From positions 1 through 50,138 of the forward strand of contig JABWAS010000006.1 in assembly GCA_013360865.1 (NCBI GenBank): DNA of 50,138 nt, given 5' to 3'. Below the pieces are notes generated by a model. That model worked only from the letters and a program-made list of their open reading frames with translations. It was not told the origin of the DNA and did no database searches. The position numbers were made by a program, and so were the translations under genes. Positions 1-8,518 of the stretch are shown here, one piece after another. Each line of letters opens with the position of its first letter. The stretch's first letter is position 1. The stretch comes from Candidatus Paceibacter sp. (lineage in GTDB: Bacteria > Patescibacteriota > Minisyncoccia > UBA9983).

Positions 1-93
1 TTTTTCTTGCAAAAATTGCGGTTTTGGGGTAGGAATGAAGGCAGAAAGATTGTAAATTTACATCAAAGATAAAGATAAAAGAGGAGGATAAAA

Positions 94-564
94 ATGGGGA
101 AATGCATGCACGGTTGCGGAAGAAGTGCGGGAAGGTATGGAAAGGTGGTTTTTAATTTCGCTGGTTATAAATTTAAAATTACGAAACTAGGATCACAGTG
201 CGAAGAGTGCGCCAAAGAAAAATTCCTGAAAAATTTTGATATCTGGCAGGGGAGGTTAATCAAAAATAAAAAAGGAATAATCGTGGATTGGAGTTTTTAT
301 TCCGGCGTACACAATGATATTAAACCACAATTAAATGAAATTCTTCTGGCTCTTGGTGTCCTTGAGTATAAGAGAAAAGGAAATTGGGAAATAGTCGGCA
401 GTGGAATGATTTTAAATCCAGGCAACCTGGGCGGAGCTCTGTATTTCACAAGGAGAAAGGATGTTGTGGCGTTTGCAAAAACAAACTACGGGAGAGCTCA
501 TTATTTCTGCGAGATAAGAAAAATATCGGCGGTTATAGATAAGGAAAAATTCAGTAAAAGCTAA
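94..564 (+). CDS. Hypothetical protein with paired cysteines
   Basis: I do not recognise this 156-residue protein. It has cysteines at residues 4 and 8 and a CEEC pair at 36-39, which could bind one zinc ion. The rest is a mixed basic and hydrophobic domain without a signal peptide or membrane segment, so it is probably cytoplasmic. The start is supported by a strong Shine-Dalgarno (GAGGAGG, 81-87) seven bases upstream of the ATG. It is convergent with thrS and separated from it by stem-loops. A conserved domain cannot be claimed; function unknown. Confidence 0.7.
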   Translation: MGKCMHGCGRSAGRYGKVVFNFAGYKFKITKLGSQCEECAKEKFLKNFDIWQGRLIKNKKGIIVDWSFYSGVHNDIKPQLNEILLALGVLEYKRKGNWEIVGSGMILNPGNLGGALYFTRRKDVVAFAKTNYGRAHYFCEIRKISAVIDKEKFSKS

Positions 565-572
565 GTTTTTTG

Positions 573-626
573 GGCAAGATCCGGATTGTGGACTGTGTCC
601 GAGTACTAAATACCGCGTATCTTGCC
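573..626. repeat. Inverted repeat downstream of first gene
   Basis: GGCAAGAT (573-580) is repeated as ATCTTGCC (619-626), with a smaller CCGGA/TCCG pairing inside. It could form a branched hairpin in the 3' UTR of the first gene. No clear T-run follows, so the role is uncertain. Confidence 0.4.
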
Positions 627-637
627 ATTCTTTAATA

Positions 638-681
638 AAACTGGTTCGGAAGTGAAATTTTCCGGCCAGTTTATTTTTTTT
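638..681. terminator. Bidirectional terminator between first gene and thrS
   Basis: AAACTGG (638-644) pairs with CCAGTTT (666-672), and CGGAA/TTCCG pairs inside. On the plus strand a T-run follows (TTATTTTTTTT), serving the first gene. On the minus strand the hairpin is followed by TTTTATT just after the thrS stop. It overlaps the thrS stop codon. Confidence 0.65.
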
Positions 682-2434
682 CCTCAATCTCTTTCTGAAC
701 GAGTTTGATGAATTGTTCAACGCTCAAAGTCTCCTGTTTTTCTTGACCGCGGAAGTTGACGGCGACGGTGCCGGCCTCTTTTTCTTTTTCTCCGACGACG
801 AGGAGGTAGGGGATTTTACGCGTTTTGCCGGCGCGGATTTTTTTGCCGAGCGTTTCGGCGCTCATATCCATTTCGGCTCTGATTCCGGCGTTTTTTAATT
901 CCGCTAAAACTTTATTTCCATAATCGTTAAATTTTTCTCCCACCGGCAAAATCAGAACTTGAACGGGCGACAGCCAGACGGGGAAATTGCCGCCTGTTCT
1001 TTCCGTCAGGAAAGCGAAAGTGCGGTCAAACGAGCCGAAAATAGCCCTGTGTATTATTACCGGATGTTCTTTTTCGCCTTTTTCATTTATAAAATTAAGG
1101 TCAAATTTTTTGGCGGAATAAAAATCCACCTGCACCGTGGCGATGGTGTCCTCTTTGCCTAAGACGTTTTTGGTTTGCACGTCAATTTTGGGTCCGTAAA
1201 AACTGGCCTCGCCTTCCGCTTTAATATATTTCGCGCCGAATTCTTTTAACGCGTCCTCGGCCATTTTTGCCGCTTCTTCCCACACTTTCTTGTCTTTGAT
1301 GTCGCCGTATTTTTCTTCGTTTTTAAAATCGGGAAGGGAAAGTCTGTACCAAAAATCCTCAATATGAAAATCGTTATAAACCTCTTTAAATAATTTCAGC
1401 ACTTCTATCAACTCGCTTTTTAACTGATTTTTTTGGCAGTAAATATGAGAATCGTTTTGGGTGAAGGCGCGCGCTCTTATCAAGCCGGTCAAAACGCCTG
1501 ACCTTTCAAATCGGTGCACCAGGCCAAATTCTGCCAGCCGCAAAGGCAGGTCTTTGTAGCTGATTTGCCCGTGCTTGTAAATCATGTGATGATGAGGGCA
1601 ATTCATCGGCTTGAGATAGTATTCCTCGCCCTCAATGTCCAAAGGGCTGTACATATCTTCTTTGTAATGGGCGAGGTGACCGGAGGTTTCGTATAATTTT
1701 TTGTGCGCCAGAATTGGCGTGTAAACGTATTTGTAGCCCTTCTCCAGTTCTTTCTGGTACATATAATCCTCCATTTTGCGGCGGATGAAGGCGCCGTTGG
1801 GCAGCCAGAGCGGCAAACCCTTGCCGACTTCCTCCGATATCATAAAAAGTTCCAATTCTTTGCCCAGTTTCCGGTGATCTCGTTTTTCCGCTTCCTCCAT
1901 CATTTTTAGATATGCGTCCAATTCTTCTTTTGTTTCAAAAGCCACGCCGTAGATGCGGGTGAGCATTTTATTTTTCTCGCTGCCTTTCCAGTAGGCGCCG
2001 GCGACTTTAGTGAGCCTGAAGGCGTCGGGGTTTATTTCTTTGGACGAATTCACATGCGGTCCGGCGCAGAGGTCAACCAGATTGCCGGATTTATAAATGG
2101 AGATTTTTTGGCCTGATTTTTCCAGTTCGTCAATCAACTCCAGTTTAAATGGCTGGTCGGCAAAAATTTCTCTGGCTTTTTTGGCCGAAATTTCTTCTTT
2201 TTCAAATTTGATATCTTGTTTTATAAGTTCTTTAACAAAGCCCTCCAAAATAGGCAATTTTTCTTCGGTGGGCGAGTGGTCAACGGCCGAAAAATCAAAA
2301 TCGTAATAAAAGCCGTTTTCAATGGTCGGCCCGATGCCCAGTTTCACCTCCGGATGTTTGCCGGTAATGACCGCCGCCATCAAATGCGCCAGAGAGTGGC
2401 GGATTTTTTCCAGTCGGCCGTTTTCTTTTTCCAT
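671..2434 (-). CDS. thrS: Threonyl-tRNA synthetase, TGS-less
   Basis: Class II aminoacyl-tRNA synthetase that charges tRNA-Thr in the cytoplasm. The editing domain is intact: HSLAH at residues 13-17 supplies the HxxxH pair and CAGPH supplies CxxxH. The catalytic core has the zinc-binding MNCPHHH stretch, motif 2 around HRFERSG, and motif 3 around HRAIFGSFDR. A C-terminal anticodon-binding domain follows (VQVLILPVGEKF onward). At 587 residues it is about 55-60 shorter than typical ThrRS because the N-terminal TGS domain is absent; the protein begins directly at the editing domain. A -10 box (TATAAT on the minus strand, 2439-2444) sits four bases before the ATG and there is no Shine-Dalgarno, so the mRNA is probably leaderless. 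dnaE lies 31 bases upstream. Confidence 0.97.
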   Translation of the reverse strand: MEKENGRLEKIRHSLAHLMAAVITGKHPEVKLGIGPTIENGFYYDFDFSAVDHSPTEEKLPILEGFVKELIKQDIKFEKEEISAKKAREIFADQPFKLELIDELEKSGQKISIYKSGNLVDLCAGPHVNSSKEINPDAFRLTKVAGAYWKGSEKNKMLTRIYGVAFETKEELDAYLKMMEEAEKRDHRKLGKELELFMISEEVGKGLPLWLPNGAFIRRKMEDYMYQKELEKGYKYVYTPILAHKKLYETSGHLAHYKEDMYSPLDIEGEEYYLKPMNCPHHHMIYKHGQISYKDLPLRLAEFGLVHRFERSGVLTGLIRARAFTQNDSHIYCQKNQLKSELIEVLKLFKEVYNDFHIEDFWYRLSLPDFKNEEKYGDIKDKKVWEEAAKMAEDALKEFGAKYIKAEGEASFYGPKIDVQTKNVLGKEDTIATVQVDFYSAKKFDLNFINEKGEKEHPVIIHRAIFGSFDRTFAFLTERTGGNFPVWLSPVQVLILPVGEKFNDYGNKVLAELKNAGIRAEMDMSAETLGKKIRAGKTRKIPYLLVVGEKEKEAGTVAVNFRGQEKQETLSVEQFIKLVQKEIEEKK

Positions 2435-2465
2435 ATGAATTATATTAGCAAAAAATGGCCAAAAC

Positions 2466-5400
2466 TCAATTTTTCATCTCCTTTATTTCCTCCACGATTA
2501 TGGACGTTTCATTGTTGCGGAAAGACAACCGGCCTTTGACGGCGATGCAATTGCCTTCGTATAAAACGCCGGCGTATTTTTCCAGGATTTTCGGGAAGAT
2601 GACGGTTTCCACGCTGTCGGCATAGTCGGATAATTTCATAAAAAGCATCGGGTCGCCTTTTTTGGTGTTTATTTTTTTAGCCTCGTCTATCATGCCGGCC
2701 ACGACGGTCGACATATTGTTGGGCAGTTTTTTGGCCTCGCCGATTTTGGTATTTATTTTTGCTAACTTGTCTTTAAAGCGGTCCAGCGGATGGCCGGAAA
2801 CGTACAAACCCAGCAGCTCTTTTTCCCATAGGAGCCGTTCATGCTGGGTCGCCGGTTCGGCCGGTTTTAATTTCAGGTCGGGCAAGGTGGATGTGTCTTG
2901 CATCAAGGAGAAAAGCGAACCCTGGTTTTTCTTGGCTTTGCCGGAATTACGGCTGTATTCCAAAGCGTCTTCCATGTTAAACAGCATCTGGTTTCTTTCG
3001 CCCAGAGCGTCCATCGCGCCGGATTTTATCAGCGCTTCCAGAGATTTTTTGTTAAGATTTTTGTGTTGGACGCGGTCCAGGAAATCAGCGAAAGATTTGT
3101 AGCGGCCGTTGGCTTTTCTTTCCTCTATCACCGCGTTGGCAATTTCCACGCCGAGATTTTTAATAGTGTAAAGGCCGAAGCGGATGCCTTCGGTTGTTTT
3201 TGACGCTCCGGAAACAGATTTTGGAAAATCCTCTAGCCCCACCCTCGCGGACTCGGGCGGCCGCCCCCGCCCAGGATTTTCAAAATCTGTTTTCTTCGCG
3301 TCAATATTTACCACGGCAAAATCACCCAAACTTTCGTTCACGTCCGGCGGCAGAACGGGCAGCTTCATCCTCACGCACTCGCTTATCGTTTCGGCGATTT
3401 TTTCCACCTCGCCCGCGTCGGCGGTCAGCACCGCCGCCATAAACTCGGCGGGGAAGTTGGCCTTCATGTAAGCGGTTTGATAAGCCACTTTGGCGTAGGA
3501 GGCGGCGTGGGCTTTGTTGAAGCCGTAACCTTTGAATGGGTCAAACAGCCGCCAGAGATCCTCCGCTTTCTGCTTTGAAAGACCGCCGTGCTTCTGACAG
3601 CCTTCTATGAATATTTTTTCCTGCTTGGCCATTTCTTCCGGAATTTTTTTGCCGATGGCTTTGCGGAACTTGTCCACCGTGTCCCAGTTGTACCCGGCCA
3701 GCTCTATGGCGATCAGCAAAACGTCGTCCTGATAAGTCACCACGCCGAAAGTCTTGTCCAGCACCTTAGCCAGTCTCGGGTCGGGATAAGTCACCGGCTC
3801 CTGGCCGTGTTTTCTCTTGATATAAGTGGGAATGTTGGCCATCGGCCCCGGGCGGAAGAGAGCGATCATGGCCATGATGTCGGTGACGGTGGTCGGCTTC
3901 AGCTCCTTGAGATATCGGGTCATGCCGCTGCCGCCAAGTTGGAACAGGCCGATGGTTTCTCCTTTGGCCAGATGAGTGAAGGTGTTTTTGTCATCCAGAG
4001 GGATGTTTTCTATGTCTATATCAATCCCGCGCGTTTCTTTGACCAGTTTGACCGAATTTCCCAAAATAGAGAGGTTTTTTATGCCCAGAAAATCCATTTT
4101 AAGCAGGCCGGCTTCTTCTACCGAATACATATCGTACTGGGTAATGACTTTCTCGCCGCTTGGTTCCAGTTGCAGGGGCACGTAGTCCGTCAGTTCCGTC
4201 GGCGAGATGACGACGCCGGCGGCATGCACGGAAACATGGCGAGCGCAGCCTTCAATTTTTTTGGCGATGTCTATTATTTCTTTCACCTCGGCGTCTTTTT
4301 TATACATCTCGTTCAGCTCCGGCGTGATCTTCAAAGCTTCGTCTATGGTCATGGGGAATCCCTGGGAGCCCATCGGAATCAGTTTGGCGATACTGTCGCC
4401 TAAGGAATAAGGTTTGCCCAAAGCGCGGGTGACGTCGCGCACCGAACCGCGCGCCATCATGGTGCCAAAAGTGCCGATTTGGGCGACGTGGTCCTTGCCG
4501 TACTTTTCTTTGGCGTACTCCAAAATTTCTTCGCGGCGGTCGTCGGCAAAGTCCATATCAATATCGGGCGGCGATGGGCGGTAGGGGTTGAGAAATCTTT
4601 CAAACGGTAGGCCGTATTTTACCGGGTCAACGTTGGTGATGCCCAGCAAATAAGACACCAGCGAGCCGGCCGCCGAGCCTCTGGTGTTGGTCATTATGTG
4701 GCGGCTTTTGGCGAAAGCGATGAGGTCGGCGACGATTAGAAAGTAGGGGGCGTAACCTTTGCCGTTGATGACCTCCAGTTCGTATTCCATTCTTTTTTTA
4801 ATTTCCCCGTTGGCGTCTTCGGCCTCAAACAATTTGGCGTAGTTTTTTTGCGCCGTTTCGGTAATGTATTCTTCAGGTTTTTTGCCTTCGCCCAAGTCCA
4901 GCTTGGGGAACACCCATTTTCCCAGTTCTAGTTTTAGGTCGCACATCTCCGCGATTTTGAAGGTGTTTTCAACCGCGTCCGGATTTTCTTTGAACAGTTT
5001 TTCCATTTCTTCTCCGGAACGCAGGGAGAAATCGTCCAGCTTCATCGTCAGGCGGTTGGCGTCGGCCATTTCCGCGTTTGTCTGGATGGCTACCAGCAGG
5101 TCTTGGGCGGTGGCATCTTCCGGTTTTAAATAATGGATGTCTTGGGTGGCCGCCAGTGGAATGCCCGACTTTCTGGCCAGTTCAACGAGGCCTTTTTGGA
5201 TTTCAGCGTGGTTTTCTATGTCGGGATGATGGCTTATTTCTATGAAAAAATTTCCTTTGCCGAAAATTTCTTCGTATTCTTTGGCCGCTTTTTCCGCCCG
5301 TTCCATATCTTTTACTCCCACCATTCTGGCCACCTCTCCGGCCATGCAGGCGGAAAGCGCAACGAGCCCTTCCGAATGTTTTCTTAAAAATTCTTTGTCC

Positions 5401-5762
5401 ACCCGCGGTTTATAATAGAAGCCCTGCAGATGGCTGGCGGTGACGATTTTTACCAGATTTTTATAGCCGGTTTCGTTTTTGGCGAGAAGGATGAGATGAT
5501 AACGTTTGTTATCTATGCCTGATCGTTTCTGGAGCATTGATTCAAAGGCGATGTAAGTTTCCACGCCGATAATGGGCTTGATGCCGGTCTTCTGGCACTT
5601 TTTATAAAATTCTATCGCGCCGTACATATTGCCGTGGTCGGTCAGCGCCAGCGCCGGCATGCCGAGTTTTTTCGCCTCATCCACGAGGTCGTCAATTTTA
5701 GCCAGCCCGTCCAGCAGGGAATAGTGCGAGTGTGTATGAAGATGAACGAAATTTGATGGCAT
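2466..5762 (-). CDS. dnaE: DNA polymerase III alpha subunit
   Basis: Catalytic subunit of the replicative DNA polymerase. It opens with a PHP domain (HLHTHSHYSLLDGL). The polymerase active site is seen in PDIDMDF (two catalytic aspartates) and in the TYQDD region. Helix-hairpin-helix and C-terminal OB-fold sequences follow (TVVAGMIDEAKK to IIVEEIKE). I place the start at the Met of MPSNFVHL (5762): a -10 box (5775-5780) lies 12 bases upstream of that ATG, while the earlier in-frame ATG at 5792 is upstream of the -10. That gives 1098 residues, normal for DnaE1. Residues about 822-853 are encoded by a palindromic repeat element inserted in frame between the finger/HhH segment and the conserved IRFGL strand. 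The gene precedes thrS on the same strand and is divergent from rnhB. Confidence 0.97.
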   Translation of the reverse strand: MPSNFVHLHTHSHYSLLDGLAKIDDLVDEAKKLGMPALALTDHGNMYGAIEFYKKCQKTGIKPIIGVETYIAFESMLQKRSGIDNKRYHLILLAKNETGYKNLVKIVTASHLQGFYYKPRVDKEFLRKHSEGLVALSACMAGEVARMVGVKDMERAEKAAKEYEEIFGKGNFFIEISHHPDIENHAEIQKGLVELARKSGIPLAATQDIHYLKPEDATAQDLLVAIQTNAEMADANRLTMKLDDFSLRSGEEMEKLFKENPDAVENTFKIAEMCDLKLELGKWVFPKLDLGEGKKPEEYITETAQKNYAKLFEAEDANGEIKKRMEYELEVINGKGYAPYFLIVADLIAFAKSRHIMTNTRGSAAGSLVSYLLGITNVDPVKYGLPFERFLNPYRPSPPDIDMDFADDRREEILEYAKEKYGKDHVAQIGTFGTMMARGSVRDVTRALGKPYSLGDSIAKLIPMGSQGFPMTIDEALKITPELNEMYKKDAEVKEIIDIAKKIEGCARHVSVHAAGVVISPTELTDYVPLQLEPSGEKVITQYDMYSVEEAGLLKMDFLGIKNLSILGNSVKLVKETRGIDIDIENIPLDDKNTFTHLAKGETIGLFQLGGSGMTRYLKELKPTTVTDIMAMIALFRPGPMANIPTYIKRKHGQEPVTYPDPRLAKVLDKTFGVVTYQDDVLLIAIELAGYNWDTVDKFRKAIGKKIPEEMAKQEKIFIEGCQKHGGLSKQKAEDLWRLFDPFKGYGFNKAHAASYAKVAYQTAYMKANFPAEFMAAVLTADAGEVEKIAETISECVRMKLPVLPPDVNESLGDFAVVNIDAKKTDFENPGRGRPPESARVGLEDFPKSVSGASKTTEGIRFGLYTIKNLGVEIANAVIEERKANGRYKSFADFLDRVQHKNLNKKSLEALIKSGAMDALGERNQMLFNMEDALEYSRNSGKAKKNQGSLFSLMQDTSTLPDLKLKPAEPATQHERLLWEKELLGLYVSGHPLDRFKDKLAKINTKIGEAKKLPNNMSTVVAGMIDEAKKINTKKGDPMLFMKLSDYADSVETVIFPKILEKYAGVLYEGNCIAVKGRLSFRNNETSIIVEEIKEMKN
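3204..3299. repeat. Palindromic repeat element inside dnaE (copy 1)
   Basis: About 96 bp with near-perfect terminal inverted repeats: AAACAGATTTTGgAAAATCCT (3212-3232) against AGGATTTTCAAAATCTGTTT (3273-3292), differing by one base. A GC-rich centre (GGGCGGCCGCCC) is itself palindromic. A second copy lies at 18879-18974 with only scattered differences. Here it is translated on the minus strand as part of DnaE without breaking the frame. Confidence 0.85.
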
Positions 5763-5774
5763 AATGTGTTTTGG

Positions 5775-5780
5775 ATTATA
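5775..5780 (-). promoter_or_regulatory. -10 box of dnaE
   Basis: A minus-strand TATAAT lies 12 bases before the dnaE start at 5762, predicting a leader of about six bases. It supports the downstream start codon. Confidence 0.55.
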
Positions 5781-5815
5781 ACATAATATCAAAACAATCT
5801 GATATTATTAAATAA

Positions 5816-6436
5816 ATGAAGAAAGAATATTTTATTGTCGGAATTGACGAAGCGGGGCGGGGGCCGTTGGCAGGGCATCTTGCCGTTGCCGCGGTGGCGG
5901 CAACAGTAATTTCTAAATCCGAATTTCTAATTTCTAAAAAAAGCCAAAACCCCAAAATCCAAAACGCAAAACTGCTGAAAAATATCAAAGATTCCAAAAA
6001 GTTGAGCGCGGAGAAAAGGGAAGAATGGAGAGAAATTATCAGGAAAAATTTTGAGAATCATTGCGTTTTTATCAGCCATAAAATGATAGACAAAATCGGC
6101 ATCGGCGGGGCGGTAAGATTGGGCGTGGAAAAAGTTTTGGAAAAGTTTTCCCGAAAACCGGATTTGGTTTTAATGGACGGTTCGCTTAAAGCGCCGAAAG
6201 AATACAATCAATTAACCATAATAAAAGGGGACGAAAAAATACCGCTGATTTCCGCCGCGTCCGTCATTGCCAAAACCGCGCGGGACAAAAAGATGCTGGT
6301 GTTGGACAAAAAATATCCGCAGTACGGCTTCGCCGTCCATAAGGGCTATGGCACCAAATCTCATTACGAAAAAATAAAAGAAAACAGTCTTTGTAAAATC
6401 CACCGAAAATCTTTTTGCAAAAATATCGGCGTTTAG
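5816..6436 (+). CDS. rnhB: Ribonuclease HII
   Basis: Removes ribonucleotides and RNA primers from RNA-DNA hybrids. The N-terminal GIDEAGRGP carries the first catalytic Asp and Glu; DSKKLS, the MDG strand and the ISAASVIAKTARD motif are all present. It has 206 residues, normal for the family. Residues about 32-53, between the first strand and DSKKLS, are a Lys/Ser/Asn-rich insertion encoded by an A-rich repetitive stretch (AATTTCTAA repeated three times, then CCAAAA/CCAAAATCC units). A -10-like TATTAT (5803-5808) is eight bases before the ATG and no Shine-Dalgarno is visible, so the transcript may be leaderless. It is divergent from dnaE. Confidence 0.96.
   Translation: MKKEYFIVGIDEAGRGPLAGHLAVAAVAATVISKSEFLISKKSQNPKIQNAKLLKNIKDSKKLSAEKREEWREIIRKNFENHCVFISHKMIDKIGIGGAVRLGVEKVLEKFSRKPDLVLMDGSLKAPKEYNQLTIIKGDEKIPLISAASVIAKTARDKKMLVLDKKYPQYGFAVHKGYGTKSHYEKIKENSLCKIHRKSFCKNIGV
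5911..5972 (+). repeat. A-rich repeat-derived insertion inside rnhB
   Basis: Three AATTTCTAA units and following CCAAAA-type units resemble the AT-rich intergenic repeats at 34453-34590 and 35085-35135. The stretch is translated in frame within RNase HII at a position where the family normally has a short loop. Confidence 0.5.
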
Positions 6437-6516
6437 TTGATTTTTTAATTCTCAACGTGCTAGGCTTTAGCAAACTGTTTTTATTTTTGGAACTTTTACA
6501 TAAGGAGGTAGTTATA

Positions 6517-7698
6517 ATGATAACTTACAAAGATTGCGGTGTTGATTATGGAAACATGGACCCGCATAAGAGGGAGTCCATGTTGGAGGCAATGCAAACG
6601 GATGAGTGGTTGGAAAGATTTGGTTTTTCAATAGTTCCCTGGACGCGCGGCGAGAGCGCCACTCTTGTTGAAACACCCTTCGGATATATCGGCTTTGTTG
6701 TTGAAGGTCTTGGCACGAAAAATCTCGTGGCCGACGCGGTAAAAAAAATACTTAGAAAAACAGGCAGAGATGAAAAAACTTTCTATGATTATATAGCGCA
6801 ATGCAATACGGCAATGGCGTTTAACGATCTGATAACGGTTGGCGCCAGGCCGTTTTTGTACGGCCAATATTTGGCGGCGGGAAGTTCCAGTTGGTTTAAG
6901 GAGGAAACGCGAAGGCGGGAACTTATTAAAGGCACAAAAAATGCCTGCGATGCGGCCAAATGCTGCTGGGGCGGCGGAGAAACCCCGACTCTTCAAGGAA
7001 TTATTTATCCCGACACAGTGGATCTTGCCGGAGCTGTGGTTGGCTTCATACCACTGCAGAAGAAAGGCCAGATTATCAATCCGGCCAAAATAAAACACGG
7101 CGACGCCATCGTTATGATTGAAAGTTCAGGCATCCATGCCAACGGCCTAACGCTGGCTAGAAAAATTGCCGAAAAAGAACCGTTATGGCGGCGCTTGCGC
7201 GGATGGCTATTTCCGTGGTTGTTCAAAAAAAGCCGTCGTTTGCCTAAGGGATATAAAACTGTTTTGTCGGACGGTCGGACTTACGGGGAATCATTGCTTG
7301 ATCCGACGCATGTTTATGTCGGCCTTGTGGAAGATTGTCTTGATAAAGGCATTGATATCCATTACGCGGTGAATATCACCGGCCATGGTTGGCGGAAGTT
7401 GATGCGGGCGCCGCAACAATTCACATATGTCATTGAATCGATCCCAAGGCCCCAGCCGGTTTTCCAAATTATTATTGAGACAACCGGAATGAGTTTAAAA
7501 GAGGCCTATGGCACCTTCAACATGGGCGCGGGCTTTGCCTTGTATGTCGATCCCAAAGACTCTGACCAAGTTATTGATATAGCGCGTAGGCAAGGTCGGG
7601 AGGCATCGCGGGCCGGACATATTGAGGAAGGCGAAAAGAAAGTCGTAATCAAACCTCTCAACATAGAATTTGGCGGAGACGAATTAAAAATCCGCTAA
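6517..7698 (+). CDS. purM: Phosphoribosylformylglycinamidine cyclo-ligase-like (PurM family)
   Basis: Best read as AIR synthetase, which converts FGAM to AIR with ATP in purine synthesis. Family landmarks in order: TYKDCGVD near the start, NDLITVGARP, GGETPTLQG, SSGIHANGLTLARKI, and YGTFNMGAGF near the C-terminus. It is divergent: the usual GTDGVGTK is VEGLGTKN, the TGGG loop is TGHGW, and there is an extra basic/aromatic insert after LARKI. Length is 393 residues against about 345. The start at 6517 is chosen because a strong AAGGAGG (6502-6508) precedes it; an upstream in-frame ATG has none. It is convergent with purQ-purL across a shared terminator. A related PurM-fold enzyme cannot be excluded, but the neighbours favour PurM. 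Confidence 0.85.
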   Translation: MITYKDCGVDYGNMDPHKRESMLEAMQTDEWLERFGFSIVPWTRGESATLVETPFGYIGFVVEGLGTKNLVADAVKKILRKTGRDEKTFYDYIAQCNTAMAFNDLITVGARPFLYGQYLAAGSSSWFKEETRRRELIKGTKNACDAAKCCWGGGETPTLQGIIYPDTVDLAGAVVGFIPLQKKGQIINPAKIKHGDAIVMIESSGIHANGLTLARKIAEKEPLWRRLRGWLFPWLFKKSRRLPKGYKTVLSDGRTYGESLLDPTHVYVGLVEDCLDKGIDIHYAVNITGHGWRKLMRAPQQFTYVIESIPRPQPVFQIIIETTGMSLKEAYGTFNMGAGFALYVDPKDSDQVIDIARRQGREASRAGHIEEGEKKVVIKPLNIEFGGDELKIR

Positions 7699-7716
7699 GT
7701 TCGTTCAACAAAAAAG

Positions 7717-7749
7717 AAAAGGGTAACCTAAACAACAGGTTACCCTTTT
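7717..7749. terminator. Bidirectional terminator between purM and purQ
   Basis: AAAAGGGTAACCT (7717-7729) pairs perfectly with AGGTTACCCTTTT (7737-7749) around a seven-base loop. A-run and T-run flank both sides, so it can stop transcription from both convergent units. Confidence 0.9.
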
Positions 7750-7768
7750 AAAGTTGAAAACAGGAATT

Positions 7769-8518
7769 TTATTTGAAGTAATCAACCGCATTTTCAAAGA
7801 TTTTTAACCCATGCGGTTTTACATTTTCCGGAAACCTCCTCCATTCCGGGTATTGAGTCAGCTCCACAAATCTTTCCGGATGGGGCATCAGGCCGAAGAT
7901 TCGACCGGTCGGATCGCAAATGCCTGCGATGCAATTGAGCGAACCGTTGGGGTTGGCTCCCAGATACCGGATAACTGCCAGGTTTTCTTTTTCAATTCGC
8001 TCAAGTGCTTGTCCATCCGCGTAAAATTTCCCCTCTCCGTGAGCGATCTGCAGAAACTTAACCCCTGCCATTCCCAAAGTAAATACGCAAGGGCTTGAGC
8101 TGTTTATTTCCAAGTTAACCCACCGGCATTCAAAATGTCCCGAAGAATTATGAGCCAAAGTCGCTTCCATTTTGCCGATATTTCCGAAGGGTAGCAACCC
8201 TGTTCTGACCAGAACCTGGAAACCGTTGCAAATCCCGATAATCAACTTTCCCAGCGCTACAAAATACCGCAATTGATCCCTTAGAAACGTTGTTAATTCC
8301 AAAGCAAGAACTTTCCCAGATGCTATGTCGTCTCCGTAGGAAAATCCACCCGAAATGGCGAGAATCTGATAATTAAAAAGCTTGTCAGCGCCGTTTCTTA
8401 ACTGATTAAGGTGGACTGTTTTGCAGATTCCTCCCGCTTTTTCAAAAGCGTAAGAGGTCTCATTGTCGCAATTTGTCCCATCAGTTTTTAAAATACAGAC
8501 ATTCGGTTTATAAGCCAC
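7769..8518 (-). CDS. purQ: Phosphoribosylformylglycinamidine synthase, glutamine amidotransferase subunit
   Basis: Class I glutamine amidotransferase that supplies ammonia to PurL for the FGAR to FGAM step. The nucleophile Cys is in GICNGFQVL, and the catalytic His and Glu are in MPHPERF near the C-terminus. SGGFSYGDDIASGK is the PurQ-specific oxyanion/hinge region. It has 249 residues, typical of the small PurQ. Its start overlaps the 3' end of purL by 11 bases, indicating translational coupling and equimolar production. Confidence 0.95.
   Translation of the reverse strand: MAYKPNVCILKTDGTNCDNETSYAFEKAGGICKTVHLNQLRNGADKLFNYQILAISGGFSYGDDIASGKVLALELTTFLRDQLRYFVALGKLIIGICNGFQVLVRTGLLPFGNIGKMEATLAHNSSGHFECRWVNLEINSSSPCVFTLGMAGVKFLQIAHGEGKFYADGQALERIEKENLAVIRYLGANPNGSLNCIAGICDPTGRIFGLMPHPERFVELTQYPEWRRFPENVKPHGLKIFENAVDYFK

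Noticed and set aside
3588-4403. 271-residue frame on the plus strand
   Set aside because: Lies fully inside dnaE on the other strand and shows no family motifs.
5763-5792. Upstream start of dnaE giving ten more residues
   Set aside because: That ATG lies upstream of the -10 box and the extra residues are not family-like.
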